From contig DULJ01000048.1 in assembly GCA_012840465.1 (NCBI GenBank), forward strand, positions 62,001-126,000: a DNA stretch of 64,000 nt, written 5' to 3'. How positions within the stretch are numbered: the stretch's first letter is position 1; the number at the start of each line of letters is the position of its first letter. A program made the position numbers and the translations under genes. This document shows, piece by piece, positions 17,855 through 27,577 of the stretch. The notes beneath the pieces are model-generated. The model had not been told where the DNA came from, ran no database searches, and worked only from the letters and a program-made list of their open reading frames with translations. This DNA is from Caryophanales bacterium. GTDB lineage: Bacteria; Bacillota; Bacilli; Bacillales; Bacillaceae_J.

Positions 17855-18541
17855 TTATTCAAAACTATCATTACTTCCATTAGGGTTTTCTTGTAATTTT
17901 TTCGCGAATCTATCGAGTACAAGCTGTACAGCAATTGCGTCATCTATATAACCTACCGGAAGAATATAATCAGGGATCACATCGACTGGCAAAATGAAAT
18001 ACAACAGTGCACTGCCAAGTACCGCTAACTGCGGCGGCGATGCTTTCATGGAACAAAATTTTGCATACATTTGATGTAATTGATTAATAAATGGTCCCAT
18101 GCTGCCTAATTTTTTTACCTTCTCTTCAAATCCATTTATAATAGTTTCTTTACCTTCGTCCGTTTGAGAAAATTGCTCGTACATCGCCAGCTGGCTTTCA
18201 ACGTTTTCGATCGAGAATTTCTTATTTAATAGATTAGAAGTTTCAAGGAAATTTTGAATGTACTCTATTAATACATTGATATCATTTGAATAGACCTTTT
18301 TTTGTTTTTGCTCTTGTAGATAACCTGCAGCTGTAAATAAAGTATCGAGCGGAACGTCAAGACACTCAGAAAACCTTTGTAAATGATCTGGAGTTGCTTT
18401 TCTTTTACAGTTAATAATTCTTGAAATCGTAGCGGTATCAATTTCAGTTAGTTCACTAAGCTTCCGCATCGACAATGATTTTTTCTTTAATGAATCTTTT
18501 AATAGCAAACCAAGATTATTATCTTTACCACTTTCAGACAT
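17855..18541 (-). CDS. XRE-type regulator fused to a DUF1232 (YkvA-like) domain
   Basis: A 228-residue protein with an N-terminal XRE helix-turn-helix (MRKLSELTEIDTATISRIINCKR, of which the core is LTEIDTATISRIINC) and a C-terminal DUF1232 segment with the typical ALLYFILPVDVIPDYILP and YIDDAIAVQLVLD. DUF1232 is usually a stand-alone small protein of unknown function. ATG 18541 has GGAAGGAAAG 7 bases upstream and is preferred to an earlier in-frame ATG. It may regulate itself and the following PAP2 gene. Confidence 0.8.
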   Translation of the reverse strand: MSESGKDNNLGLLLKDSLKKKSLSMRKLSELTEIDTATISRIINCKRKATPDHLQRFSECLDVPLDTLFTAAGYLQEQKQKKVYSNDINVLIEYIQNFLETSNLLNKKFSIENVESQLAMYEQFSQTDEGKETIINGFEEKVKKLGSMGPFINQLHQMYAKFCSMKASPPQLAVLGSALLYFILPVDVIPDYILPVGYIDDAIAVQLVLDRFAKKLQENPNGSNDSFE

Positions 18542-18653
18542 ACTCAACTTTCCTTCCATTTTTCGATTTACATATCAGGCAATAGAGGCCTGCCTAAAGG
18601 TACAATCAATCTTCAATACATTGTGAGGAGCAAATAATTAATTTTGGTTATTC

Positions 18654-19601
18654 CTACTCTAAATTACTTTCGGTATCTTCTGCTAAAAAGTCTGTTAAAG
18701 CTTGATTGTTTTTATTGAAATCAATTTTTAAAACTGCCCCTACATTGACACGTTCATTCACATAGGAATCATTTATAGGAATTCGTATTGTCTCTACCGG
18801 TATGGATTTCCCAGCTATTAGACCTTTTCCAATTGCAAGAACTGTACTAGCATCTACATTTGAATCAATGTATGGATCGGCAACCCCGAATATTTTAGGG
18901 AGATTAACCAGACTATGAATTGTGGTAGCTTGTTCCTTAATTTTTGACAATACCTCCTGTTGCCTTTCTACCCGTCCGAAGTCACTTAAGCGGTCGTGGC
19001 GAAATCTAACATAACCAAGCAATTCATTTCCATTCAAAATTTGCTTCCCTGGATGCAAGGTCATCTCAATTCCATACGACATTTCATATGGGATGTCTAC
19101 CTCTATTCCGTTAGGAGCTACAATATCCACAATTTTGGGAAACCCTTCAAAGTCAACAACAGCATAATAATTTACATCGATATCAAAATTCCTCTTAATC
19201 GTTTTTCTTACCAGCTCTGGTCCTCCTATGGCAAATGCGGCATTTATTTTATGTTTTCCGTAATCAGGGATATCAACATATGTATCTCTCATTATGGAAG
19301 CAATTTTCAAATGATGAGATTTCTGATTATAATGAGCAATCATTAACGTATCTGATTGGCCATTCCCTTCCCCTCTTGTGTCACTTCCAATTAGGAGAAT
19401 ATTAATTTCCCCGAATTCCGGCTCAGGTCCTTCGAACGAATCAAACGTTGCACCGTCATCCTTGAACTGACCGTCACTTGCTATAGACAGTCCTTGATTA
19501 TATTGATAGATACCATAAGCTGCTATGGTGATTCCTAAAAAAACAACTACTATAAAAATGTTTCTTATTAATTTGCTTTTACTCGTCTGACTTCTCTTCA
19601 T
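18654..19601 (-). CDS. LytR-CpsA-Psr (LCP) family protein
   Basis: A 315-residue protein with a short basic N-terminus, one membrane anchor (IFIVVVFLGITIAAYGIY) and an extracellular LCP domain. Conserved pieces are ILLIGSDTRGEG, SDTLMIAHY, IASIMRDTYVDIP, HKINAAFAIGG and YVRFRHDRLSDFGRVERQ with the key arginines. LCP enzymes move undecaprenyl-linked polymers (wall teichoic acid, capsule) onto peptidoglycan. ATG 19601 is used. A 9-bp inverted repeat lies 130 bases upstream. Confidence 0.9.
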   Translation of the reverse strand: MKRSQTSKSKLIRNIFIVVVFLGITIAAYGIYQYNQGLSIASDGQFKDDGATFDSFEGPEPEFGEINILLIGSDTRGEGNGQSDTLMIAHYNQKSHHLKIASIMRDTYVDIPDYGKHKINAAFAIGGPELVRKTIKRNFDIDVNYYAVVDFEGFPKIVDIVAPNGIEVDIPYEMSYGIEMTLHPGKQILNGNELLGYVRFRHDRLSDFGRVERQQEVLSKIKEQATTIHSLVNLPKIFGVADPYIDSNVDASTVLAIGKGLIAGKSIPVETIRIPINDSYVNERVNVGAVLKIDFNKNNQALTDFLAEDTESNLE

Positions 19602-19730
19602 ATCAACACCACCAATCACTTAAATTAAACATTTCTCTAATTCCTTTTTTCATTAATAATCCTAATGAAATTGCGCAAAAAAATACCTATATAGTTAGTT
19701 AGTAAGTTATGCTATTTAGAAATATAGCCA

Positions 19731-19753
19731 ACTGTTGACTATTTGTCAACAGT
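19731..19753. promoter_or_regulatory. inverted repeat upstream of the LCP gene
   Basis: ACTGTTGAC (19731-19739), TATTT, GTCAACAGT (19745-19753): perfect 9-bp arms. There is no T-run after it on either strand, so it looks more like an operator than a terminator. The binding protein is unknown. Confidence 0.45.
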
Positions 19754-19802
19754 ATCGTTTAACAAAGCCAAAATATGAACAAATGTTTATCTAATTATTA
19801 AA

Positions 19803-19848
19803 ACAGCACCTTCCACAAGTAATGGAACGGTGCTGTCTATATTTTTGT
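19803..19848 (-). terminator. terminator of ytaF
   Basis: ACAGCACC-TTCCA pairs with TGGAA-C-GGTGCTGT (19803-19836), one bulge. On the minus strand it ends in TTTTAAT, about 90 bases after the ytaF stop. The plus-strand side also has a T-rich tail. The remainder of 19602-19928 holds nothing else I can name apart from the inverted repeat at 19731. Confidence 0.75.
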
Positions 19849-19928
19849 GACTAGTCTGTATGCGGCTTTTAAAGATTTAACTATATGGTAAAAGTTGCAC
19901 TACCTTTATTTCGTTGATTTGATAAACC

Positions 19929-20564
19929 TCAAAAAAATGTGGTAATGGCAATTATCAATATAATAATACCACTAATGATGGTTCCGAATTCCCCCAATGT
20001 GAAAGAACCAATACGAACAGTAGCTAATTTATAGCCTAATTTAACTCCTGCCCAGACACTAATAAAGCTACCAATTGCAGCGGTTAATGAAATAGCCAGA
20101 GGTGAAAATCCAAGCAAACCAGCACCTAAGCCATTGGTAAGTGCGTTCGCTGACAAAGCTACTCCTAGAAGGACTGCCTCCCCCAAACCAATCTCTCCCG
20201 AGTTATCGATATCAGCTGCCTTAGGATTCCTCAGAATTCCTTTCATATTTGAAGTTTGGTGATGATCATACTCAGTACTCACAGCTACTGATTCCATTTT
20301 ACGGGGAATCCCCAACAGAATAACCCTGATTCCAATAATAATTAGAAAAAATGCTCCGATGAACAAAGGAAACATGCCTGGAATAATTTTTGAAAGCCAT
20401 ATTCCAAAGGAAATTCCCGCTATACTCATCATAAAACAAATGAAGCTCATCAATAAGTTTGCGCCTAAACCAATTCTAATCTCTCTTATTCCATATGAAA
20501 TACCTACTCCTAAATTATCGACGCTTGATGAAACAGCAAAAGCCACAATGATTAACCAAGACAA
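19929..20564 (-). CDS. ytaF: YtaF-like sporulation membrane protein (MntP-related fold)
   Basis: A 211-residue membrane protein with six predicted helices in two related halves, each with a polar, small-residue segment (SSSVDNLGVGISYG and SANALTNGLGAGLLG), plus a central hydrophilic loop. This layout is that of YtaF, a sporulation membrane protein related to the MntP cation exporter family. Its transport role is not established. The start codon 20564 follows GGAGTGATC. It is divergent from mprF and has its own terminator. Confidence 0.8.
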   Translation of the reverse strand: MSWLIIVAFAVSSSVDNLGVGISYGIREIRIGLGANLLMSFICFMMSIAGISFGIWLSKIIPGMFPLFIGAFFLIIIGIRVILLGIPRKMESVAVSTEYDHHQTSNMKGILRNPKAADIDNSGEIGLGEAVLLGVALSANALTNGLGAGLLGFSPLAISLTAAIGSFISVWAGVKLGYKLATVRIGSFTLGEFGTIISGIIILIIAITTFF

Positions 20565-20739
20565 TGTAGATCACTCCTATTTTTTTTACATTGTATTAAT
20601 GAGATTGGTTAATATTTACACTTATTTCTGAAATGTTGTTAAAATGTCAATTTTTTTCTAACTTAACTAGGAGTGAGCAAAACAAAGACACCTATTCGGC
20701 TTCTTATTTACTATAAAAAAACATTTTACTGTTACTTTA

Positions 20740-20768
20740 TTGACAAATACAAATTTGAAAAGTACGAT
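20740..20768 (+). promoter_or_regulatory. sigma-A promoter of mprF
   Basis: TTGACA (20740-20745), a 17-base spacer, then TACGAT (20763-20768). The -35 is perfect. It lies about 120 bases upstream of the mprF start; the rest of 20565-20888 shows no gene that I would call. Confidence 0.7.
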
Positions 20769-20888
20769 TCACTTATCATGGTTAGGGACAAAAAGGGGGA
20801 AAGAACAAGTGTTAAACTCATTCTTACTTAAGCATTGTTGATTGAAATTGGCAAATAGTCAAGACAGCACAGGGAAGGAATATTCAAA

Positions 20889-23435
20889 TTGAATAAACAT
20901 TATCTAAAACAAAAAACAGTTCAATTTTTGAAAATTATTTTTCCACTACTTTTATTAGTCCTGTCAACAATTGAAATAAAAAAATTTGCAATGGGCCTCA
21001 ACATTCAACTGCTCCAACATACAATGGATCAAATACCGATAGCAACATTAGTCCCTGTCCTATTAATTACCATTGGAGCCATTTCTCCAATGTTTTTCTA
21101 TGATGCAATTATCATCAAGATATTGGAAATTAGGATACCCAAAAAACAGTTTATAAAGCAATCACTAGTTGTCAACTCCTTTTCCAACTTGATTGGCTTT
21201 GGTGGCATTATTGGAATAATGCTAAGAACTTATTTCTATCAAAAAGACGAATTTAAGAAAGTGACTTTATTAAAAACTGTTGCCGTTGTTTCTTTGTTTT
21301 TTCTTACAGGTATTTCCTTACTTTCCTGGGTTACCCTTGTGGGATATAGAAATATCCCCCTGTTAGTACACACTAAATGGCTTTATTTGGCTGTTATTGC
21401 CGTTGCGTTGTACCTCCCTACTTTGATGATCATTATTTTATGGAAAGACAAGAAGGACCCTAATCCATCCATCACAATAAAAGTGAAATTTTTTCTTATT
21501 TTCGTTTCTACCCTAGAATGGTTAGCTACCTTTTTCGTCTTTTGGCTTTTAAAATCTGTTATGAGTATTTCCATTCCTTTTGGAGATTTATTTGCTATTT
21601 TTACAGTTGCTGCATGCGCTGGAATTGTGAGTCTGATCCCAGGAGGTTTCGGATCTTTTGACCTTGTTTTCATCTGGGGAACAAATTATTTAGGGATTCA
21701 AGATGAGAAAGTTGTTGTACTTCTTTTGCTATATCGCATAGGCTACTTCATTATTCCATTTCTTGTAGGGGCTTTCTTTTTTATTAAAGCCTATTGGGAA
21801 AAGTGGAATAATACATGGGGCAATTTGCCAAGTATATTTATACAACGTATTAGCCATTGGTTGTTAACCATATTGATATTTATTTCTGGTCTAATTTTGC
21901 TTCTTTCTGCCGCTTTGCCTGGCATTATTGAAAGGTTAAAAATTGCTGAAGACATTTTTTCTCTCCCTATAATAAGTTTATCTCATCAACTTTCCGTTGC
22001 AACTGGTTTTATTCTTCTTGGACTATTAAGGGGAATTCAATACAAAGTAAAACGCGCTTATTATCTAACAATTGTAGCCTTATCCTTTGCTGCATTATTT
22101 TCTCTTTCCAAAGGATTTGACTATGAAGAAGCCATCTTTTTACTCGTAGTCGCTTTGTTGCTTCGATTATCCAAAGCTCGTTTCTATCGGGAAAGCTATG
22201 TTTTGACTTGGGGGAAGATGGCCTTTGATATTTTCATCATTTTCATCATTACGCTTATGTATCTATTGATCGGGTATATTAATTTGCCTACATCTAAAAT
22301 CAGTATTCCAACAAAGTTTTTGCCATATATCATTACTAATTACCAAGACTTGTTTTATAGTGCATTCATTGGACTGATTATAGCCATCTTTATTTTTTAC
22401 ATTGGAAATTTTGTAGGGAAGCCTCGGAAATGGCCAATGGGGTCCTCGATAAATCAAGAGGAAAAGATTTACGGACACATTAATAAATATAAGGGAAATG
22501 TGCTAACACATTTAATCTTTTTGCATGATAAGTATGTTTTCTGGAATAGTCAAGACAATGTTTTGATTCCATTCCAAAAGTATGCGGACAAGGTTGTGGT
22601 CCTTGGTGATCTCACTGGAGAGAAATTTGAATTTCCACATGCGATTGAGGAGTTCCTAACCATTTCCGATTTATATGGGTATACGCCTATTTTTTATGAG
22701 AGTAGTAATGATATGATTCCAATTCTTCACGAAAACGGTTTCGACTTTTTTAAACTTGGAGAGGAGGCATTTGTCGATTTAGAGAATTTCTCTCTCTCTG
22801 GTAATAAGATGAAGGCAATGAGGGCCATCAAAAATAAATTCAAACGTGAAAACTTCACGTTTGAAATCATTAAACCGCCATTAAGTGATGGGTTGCTTCA
22901 AGAGCTTCAAACAGTATCAAAAGAGTGGCTTGCAGGAAGACGAGAAAAGGGATTTTCACTTGGATTTTTCGATGAAGCTTATCTTAATAGATCTGAAATA
23001 GCCATTTTGAAAAACATGAATGAGGAAGTTATTGGCTTTGCCAGTTTAATGCCTGTTTACGATAATCATCAAACAATTTCCGTGGACTTAATGCGCTTTA
23101 TACCTAGTTCTCCCTCAGGAACAATGGACTTTATATTTCTTTCGTTATTTGAATGGGCTAAAGAAAAAGGGTATAAGCAATTTAATTTAGGAATGGCACC
23201 ACTTTCCAATGTTGGGCTTTCCAAATATTCATTTTTCAGTGAAAAGATAGCTGCCCAAATTTATATACATGGACAAGTTTTCTATCACTTTCAGGGCTTA
23301 AGAAAATTCAAGGAAAAATATAATGTTACGTGGGTGCCCAAATACCTTGCCTACAGGAAAAGATCTTCATTGCCCATTACAATGGCACAAGTAACTATTT
23401 TGATTCGAAAAGGCAAAAGCATGAAGAACAATTAA
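20889..23435 (+). CDS. mprF: phosphatidylglycerol lysyltransferase/flippase
   Basis: An 848-residue protein with an N-terminal membrane domain of about 14 helices (flippase part, with SFSNLIGFGGIIGIMLRTYF core and PGGFGSFDLVFIWG) and a C-terminal soluble GNAT-like synthase domain from about residue 520 (DUF2156; LVHDKY-like entry, VVLGDLTG, FNLGMAPLSNVG). MprF uses Lys-tRNA to add lysine to phosphatidylglycerol and moves the product to the outer leaflet, which lowers sensitivity to cationic peptides. The start is TTG 20889 with GGGAAGGAA upstream. It is a single gene with its own promoter. Confidence 0.93.
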   Translation: MNKHYLKQKTVQFLKIIFPLLLLVLSTIEIKKFAMGLNIQLLQHTMDQIPIATLVPVLLITIGAISPMFFYDAIIIKILEIRIPKKQFIKQSLVVNSFSNLIGFGGIIGIMLRTYFYQKDEFKKVTLLKTVAVVSLFFLTGISLLSWVTLVGYRNIPLLVHTKWLYLAVIAVALYLPTLMIIILWKDKKDPNPSITIKVKFFLIFVSTLEWLATFFVFWLLKSVMSISIPFGDLFAIFTVAACAGIVSLIPGGFGSFDLVFIWGTNYLGIQDEKVVVLLLLYRIGYFIIPFLVGAFFFIKAYWEKWNNTWGNLPSIFIQRISHWLLTILIFISGLILLLSAALPGIIERLKIAEDIFSLPIISLSHQLSVATGFILLGLLRGIQYKVKRAYYLTIVALSFAALFSLSKGFDYEEAIFLLVVALLLRLSKARFYRESYVLTWGKMAFDIFIIFIITLMYLLIGYINLPTSKISIPTKFLPYIITNYQDLFYSAFIGLIIAIFIFYIGNFVGKPRKWPMGSSINQEEKIYGHINKYKGNVLTHLIFLHDKYVFWNSQDNVLIPFQKYADKVVVLGDLTGEKFEFPHAIEEFLTISDLYGYTPIFYESSNDMIPILHENGFDFFKLGEEAFVDLENFSLSGNKMKAMRAIKNKFKRENFTFEIIKPPLSDGLLQELQTVSKEWLAGRREKGFSLGFFDEAYLNRSEIAILKNMNEEVIGFASLMPVYDNHQTISVDLMRFIPSSPSGTMDFIFLSLFEWAKEKGYKQFNLGMAPLSNVGLSKYSFFSEKIAAQIYIHGQVFYHFQGLRKFKEKYNVTWVPKYLAYRKRSSLPITMAQVTILIRKGKSMKNN

Positions 23436-23637
23436 GCTAAGATACCACATTTATATTGGAAATTGGTATTTTTGGCTTGTTATGTCTTCCTAAATGTAAA
23501 AACTTCATTTACTTATGGTAAGCATCACCTTACGTTCATTTTACCAAAACAGGCGGCTAATTTAGAACTGAATTTCCAATACAAAGAATTTTATTTAGTG
23601 CACAATACATCAATAACTATTTTTAAATAGTAAATAA

Positions 23638-23692
23638 AAAAAGTACCCTTTGGGAAGAATTTTTCGTATCTACTCTAAAAGGTACCTTTTTA
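23638..23692 (-). terminator. terminator of the DRE-TIM aldolase gene
   Basis: AAAAAGTACCCTTT (23639-23652) pairs with AAAGGTACCTTTTT (23680-23693) across a long loop. It begins right after the stop of the minus-strand gene and ends in a run of seven T on that strand. Confidence 0.75.
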
Positions 23693-23697
23693 AAAAT

Positions 23698-24651
23698 CTA
23701 TTTATTTGTCGGTGAAACTGAAGCTTCCGGTGATGTAACTTTTTCATAAAAATCCATGAATTTATCACAATCTTCACAGTCCCGGTATGCCATCGCAACA
23801 CGTGGATGCTCGTTTAATAATCCGGAAATCATGTAGGGTATAATATAGCCCCATTCCCATTTTTGACGCATTTCCAGCATATGATTTTCAATGACGCCAA
23901 GAACTGGCTTAAGTTCATATCTTGTTTTTGGTATATAACCAACAAGAAGTTCTGTATGACAGTTACCAGCGGCACGACCCATTCCGTAAACAGATGAGTC
24001 AAGGAATGTAACCCCATTTCGCATTGCTGATAAAGTGTTGGCAAAAGCCAACTGCATATTATTGTGCGTATGAATTCCCAGCTTTTTATTAGGAAGCATG
24101 GCTTTAAATTTATTCACTTGATATTCAATATCAGCAGGCTCTAGACTACCATAAGAGTCAACAATGTAGACTACATCTACAGGACTATTTTTTACCATTT
24201 CGAATGCCTCAAGTAGCTGATGCTCCGGGGCACTTGATAATGCCATAATATTAAGAGTAGTTTCATAGCCCAAATCGTGGAACAATTGTACTAACTCCAA
24301 GCCTTTGTCTACTTCACGAATATAGCAGGCCACACGAATCATATCTAAAACACTTTGTTCACGTGGTAATATGTCATTAGGGTCTACACGTCCAATATCT
24401 ACTAAAGCTGATAGCTTTGTAAATTTTTTCTTAGGAATAATTTCTTTAAGAAAGTTATCGTCAAGAAATCTCCACGGATTTGGCTCTGTCGCTTTTAGAA
24501 GCTTAGGGGAGTTTTTGTAACCGATTTCCATATATTCAACGCCAGCAGCACTTAAACCATTATATAGGTCTTGCACAAACTCAACGCTAAAATCCCAATT
24601 GTTTACTAATCCTCCATCGCGTATGGTACAGTCTAAAATTTTATGTTCCAT
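23698..24651 (-). CDS. DRE-TIM (HMGL-like) aldolase family protein
   Basis: A 317-residue TIM-barrel metalloenzyme. The metal-binding motifs are ILDCTIRDGG at the N-terminus (D-x-T-x-R-D-G-G) and LGIHTHNNMQLA near residue 196. The late VYGMGRAAGNCHTEL segment is also typical of the 4-hydroxy-2-oxovalerate aldolase/HMG-CoA lyase superfamily. Stand-alone members of this length are common in Bacillus and uncharacterised. A role in cleaving 4-hydroxy-2-oxoacids is possible, but the gene is 5-25 kb from the aromatic island, and I see no shared regulatory site. ATG 24651 has GAGGAGGAAG upstream. Confidence 0.75.
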   Translation of the reverse strand: MEHKILDCTIRDGGLVNNWDFSVEFVQDLYNGLSAAGVEYMEIGYKNSPKLLKATEPNPWRFLDDNFLKEIIPKKKFTKLSALVDIGRVDPNDILPREQSVLDMIRVACYIREVDKGLELVQLFHDLGYETTLNIMALSSAPEHQLLEAFEMVKNSPVDVVYIVDSYGSLEPADIEYQVNKFKAMLPNKKLGIHTHNNMQLAFANTLSAMRNGVTFLDSSVYGMGRAAGNCHTELLVGYIPKTRYELKPVLGVIENHMLEMRQKWEWGYIIPYMISGLLNEHPRVAMAYRDCEDCDKFMDFYEKVTSPEASVSPTNK

Positions 24652-25045
24652 AGTCTAAACTTCCTCCTCATGATCTTTCGTTTTGCAATTCCGCTTCATC
24701 ACTTTCTCGCTTCTACGCTTTTATGCGATAAAATGTCTTATTAGTATTATAAGCATCTTTGCTCATTAATGTCAATTTACTTTCTGAAAATTTGATTTTT
24801 AGTCATAAAAGGGTAAGATCCATTCGAATTCATGTACTTTCGTCATTTTCATTGAATGATCTACAGTTTATATTGTATGTATTATCTTCTTTTGAAACTA
24901 TTTTGTCTAGTATTTCACCTTAACTATTCCTTACTATACTTCAATTACTTTTCGACGTTATTCCACCTGATAAGACAAATTTCATAGCATCTTCGGGCTT
25001 AACATCTAAAATCTCGACTTGGTCTTTTGGCTATTTTTCAGTTAT
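24652..25045. other. intergenic, no gene seen
   Basis: About 390 AT-rich bases between the promoter side of the DRE-TIM aldolase gene and the pncB terminator. I see no convincing reading frame, RNA or repeat. Confidence 0.6.
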
Positions 25046-25084
25046 AAAAAGGACCTTCCGTCTCAACAACAGAGGGTCCTTTTG
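25046..25084 (-). terminator. terminator of pncB
   Basis: AAAAAGGACC (25046-25054) pairs with GGTCCTTTT (25075-25083), with extra pairs inside. On the minus strand it follows the pncB stop by 16 bases and ends in TTTTTAT. Confidence 0.88.
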
Positions 25085-25099
25085 TCGTTTTTTGGAGGT

Positions 25100-26575
25100 T
25101 CAATTCTCTCCTTTAACCATTTCTTCAACCCTTCGTTTTACTTCCTCAATATTTTCCATTTTGTTGTCCCAACACTCTTGACTTAAATCAACCGGATATT
25201 CGGCTGGATTTAATGAGCGTTTGTACTCATCCCAGAGAACAGCCATGTTTTCTTTAGTATATTGTTGAATTTCTTTTGCGGTCGGCACTTCATAGACTAA
25301 TTTTCCATTAACAAAAATATCATGATGTAGTTCCTTTGCTTCAAAATTTGTTACATATTTACTGATAAAAGTATGGATTGGGTGAAACATTTTTAATCTT
25401 TTTTTATCTTGCGGAATCTCATGATCCATAGCAATATAATCACCTTCTGATTTTTTGTTCCTTACATTTATAATTCTATAAATCTTTTTTAAGCCAGGAG
25501 TTGTTACCTTCTCCGGATTTCCAGTAATTTTAATCGTATCAACCAATTCCCCGTTATCATCTTCAATTGCCACTAATTTATAAACAGCACCTAATGCAGG
25601 TTGGTCGTAGGCTGTAATTAACTTTGTGCCGACGCCCCAGCTATCAATTTTAGCTCCTTGTTGTTTTAAATTGATGATCGTATATTCGTCCAAATCATTG
25701 GAAGCCACAATTTTCGTTTCTGTAAACCCTGCTTCATCTAACATTTTTCGCGCTTCCTTTGAAAGGTAGGCCAAATCCCCGCTATCCAGTCGAATGGCCA
25801 CAAAATTAATTTGATCCCCGAGTTCTTTCGCAACTTTAATTGCTGTTGGTACACCCGATTTCAAGGTATCATATGTATCGACTAGAAATACACAATCCTT
25901 ATGCCTTCTTGCATATTTATGGAAAGCTGTGTATTCATCTTTATAGGCTTGTACAAGAGAATGGGCATGTGTTCCTGAAACTGGGATACCAAACAATTTC
26001 CCTGCAAGCACATTACTTGTCGCTTCGAATCCACCAATATAGGCGGCTCTCGCACCCCAAACTGCAGCATCGATCTCCTGTGCTCTTCTCGTACCGAATT
26101 CCATTGCTACTTGCCCAGCACCAATAACTTGTTTAATTCGTGATCCTTTTGTAGCAATTAGAGTTTGAAAATTAACGATATTTAATAATGCTGTTTCAAT
26201 AATTTGTGCCTCAGCCAAAGTTGCCTCAATACGAACAAGCGGCTCATTGGCAAAAACCAATTCCCCTTCCCTCATTGAACGAATCGTGCCAGTGAATTTC
26301 ATTGTAGATAAATACTCAATAAAATCCTCCCCATAGCCTAGTTCTTCCCTTAAATACTCTAAATCGCTTTTCGTAAATTTAAATTCATTCAAATATTCAA
26401 TCATTCGCTCCAAACCAGCAAAAACGGCATACCCATTTCCAAATGGCATCTTTCGAAAGAAAATCTCAAAAACAGCCTTTCGATTGTGCATATCATCTTC
26501 CCAATATGTTTCAGCCATATTAATTTGATATAGGTCTGTATGTAACCCTAGACTATCATCTGCATATTTACCCAA
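25100..26575 (-). CDS. pncB: nicotinate phosphoribosyltransferase
   Basis: A 491-residue NAD-salvage enzyme that makes nicotinate mononucleotide from nicotinate and PRPP. Family landmarks are LHTDLYQINMAETYW at the N-terminus, EFGTRRAQ, SGTHAHSLVQAY with the phosphorylated His, FVAIRLDSGDL and IVASNDLDEY, and DSWGVGTKLITAYDQPALG. I prefer TTG 26575, just after GGGGTGA, which gives the B. subtilis-like N-terminus; an ATG at 26632 would add 19 residues without a ribosome binding site. It is interesting that NAD salvage sits near a pathway whose intermediate (ACMS) can also give quinolinate, but no regulatory link is visible. Confidence 0.92.
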   Translation of the reverse strand: MGKYADDSLGLHTDLYQINMAETYWEDDMHNRKAVFEIFFRKMPFGNGYAVFAGLERMIEYLNEFKFTKSDLEYLREELGYGEDFIEYLSTMKFTGTIRSMREGELVFANEPLVRIEATLAEAQIIETALLNIVNFQTLIATKGSRIKQVIGAGQVAMEFGTRRAQEIDAAVWGARAAYIGGFEATSNVLAGKLFGIPVSGTHAHSLVQAYKDEYTAFHKYARRHKDCVFLVDTYDTLKSGVPTAIKVAKELGDQINFVAIRLDSGDLAYLSKEARKMLDEAGFTETKIVASNDLDEYTIINLKQQGAKIDSWGVGTKLITAYDQPALGAVYKLVAIEDDNGELVDTIKITGNPEKVTTPGLKKIYRIINVRNKKSEGDYIAMDHEIPQDKKRLKMFHPIHTFISKYVTNFEAKELHHDIFVNGKLVYEVPTAKEIQQYTKENMAVLWDEYKRSLNPAEYPVDLSQECWDNKMENIEEVKRRVEEMVKGEN

Positions 26576-26980
26576 AATGATTTCACCCCAATTTAGTAAC
26601 TGCCTTTTTATAGTAACTTTATCATAATGCAATATGTACTATTATTTCTAGTATCCACCAGCAATAATAGTGAACGAACAAGTTTATTTTAATACTTTCT
26701 TCATTTTTCTCCTGAATTTATATCAAATATTTAAATCTTTGATATAATTATAGACATAGTTCTAGCAATTTCTCCAATTTTTGACTTCTAGTGTCTTCCC
26801 CATTGTATCCAGTCTATTCATTTCATTTTAAAAAAGTAGATGAAAAACGATCATTTTTGATATAAAAGAGATCAATCAGTCATGAACTGGTGATTGTTAC
26901 AAATATTTTTCAGGACAATGATTATTTAAATTCAATTATAATAAAGGTAAGAAATAGATCAGAAAGGTGGTTAAGCTACC
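26576..26980. other. intergenic between pncB and the Uma2 gene
   Basis: About 400 AT-rich bases. An imperfect hairpin, CAATCAGT...ACTGGTGATTG, lies at about 26874-26897, and a TATAAT at about 26936-26941 may serve the Uma2 gene. I see nothing else. Confidence 0.5.
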
Positions 26981-27577
26981 ATGAACACAAATAAGTCCAA
27001 TAAACAAAATTTAGAAATAAAAGAAGGCGGACTAACTTACGATGATTATGCCGCAATTGATGATGGGAATCGGTATGAATTAGCTGCGGGTCAGTTAGAG
27101 TTAATGAGTCCGGCACCGACTGTTACCCATCAACTGATTAGCTTTGAGATGCAAACAAAGATTGCTCAAACTTGCAAATTGGATTACATCATTTTAAATG
27201 CACCTGTTGATGTCATTCTGTCACCTAAAGAAGTAAGACAGCCAGACATTGTCCTTGTACACCGAAAACGGCTTGATATTATCAGCAAACGAGGGGTAGA
27301 GGGTACTCCCGATTTAGTAATAGAAATTCTTTCCCCATCGACATTAAAAAGAGATAAAATTGTCAAAAAGAAATCCTATGCCTATTATGGCATTCCAGAA
27401 TACTGGGTCATTGATCCAAATTCAGCTGTATTGGAACAATATATTTTAGCAGATGATCGGTATGAGCTCATCAACATTTTCCAAGAAAATGAAATGGTTA
27501 CGTCACCTAATATTTCTTGTATCTCATTTACTATGGCAGAAATAATTGAGGCGATTCCGGATTCTTTAATGTTCTAA
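26981..27577 (+). CDS. Uma2/DUF820-family PD-(D/E)XK nuclease-like protein
   Basis: A 198-residue protein with the Uma2 layout: YDDYAAIDDGNRYEL at the N-terminus, QPDIVLV with the first acidic residue, TPDLVIEILSPST with the E-x-L core, then DKIVKKKSYAYYGIPEYWVIDP with the catalytic Lys region. The family is widespread, especially in cyanobacteria and Bacillus accessory DNA, and its biological role is unclear. It is monocistronic, and its last four bases overlap the end of a defence-gene remnant on the other strand, which fits an insertion that cut that gene. Confidence 0.82.
   Translation: MNTNKSNKQNLEIKEGGLTYDDYAAIDDGNRYELAAGQLELMSPAPTVTHQLISFEMQTKIAQTCKLDYIILNAPVDVILSPKEVRQPDIVLVHRKRLDIISKRGVEGTPDLVIEILSPSTLKRDKIVKKKSYAYYGIPEYWVIDPNSAVLEQYILADDRYELINIFQENEMVTSPNISCISFTMAEIIEAIPDSLMF

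Noticed and set aside
20810-20842. A short frame starting at GTG behind AAGGGGGAAAG, possible leader peptide of mprF
   Set aside because: Only about ten codons, no regulatory codon run and no attenuator hairpin after it.
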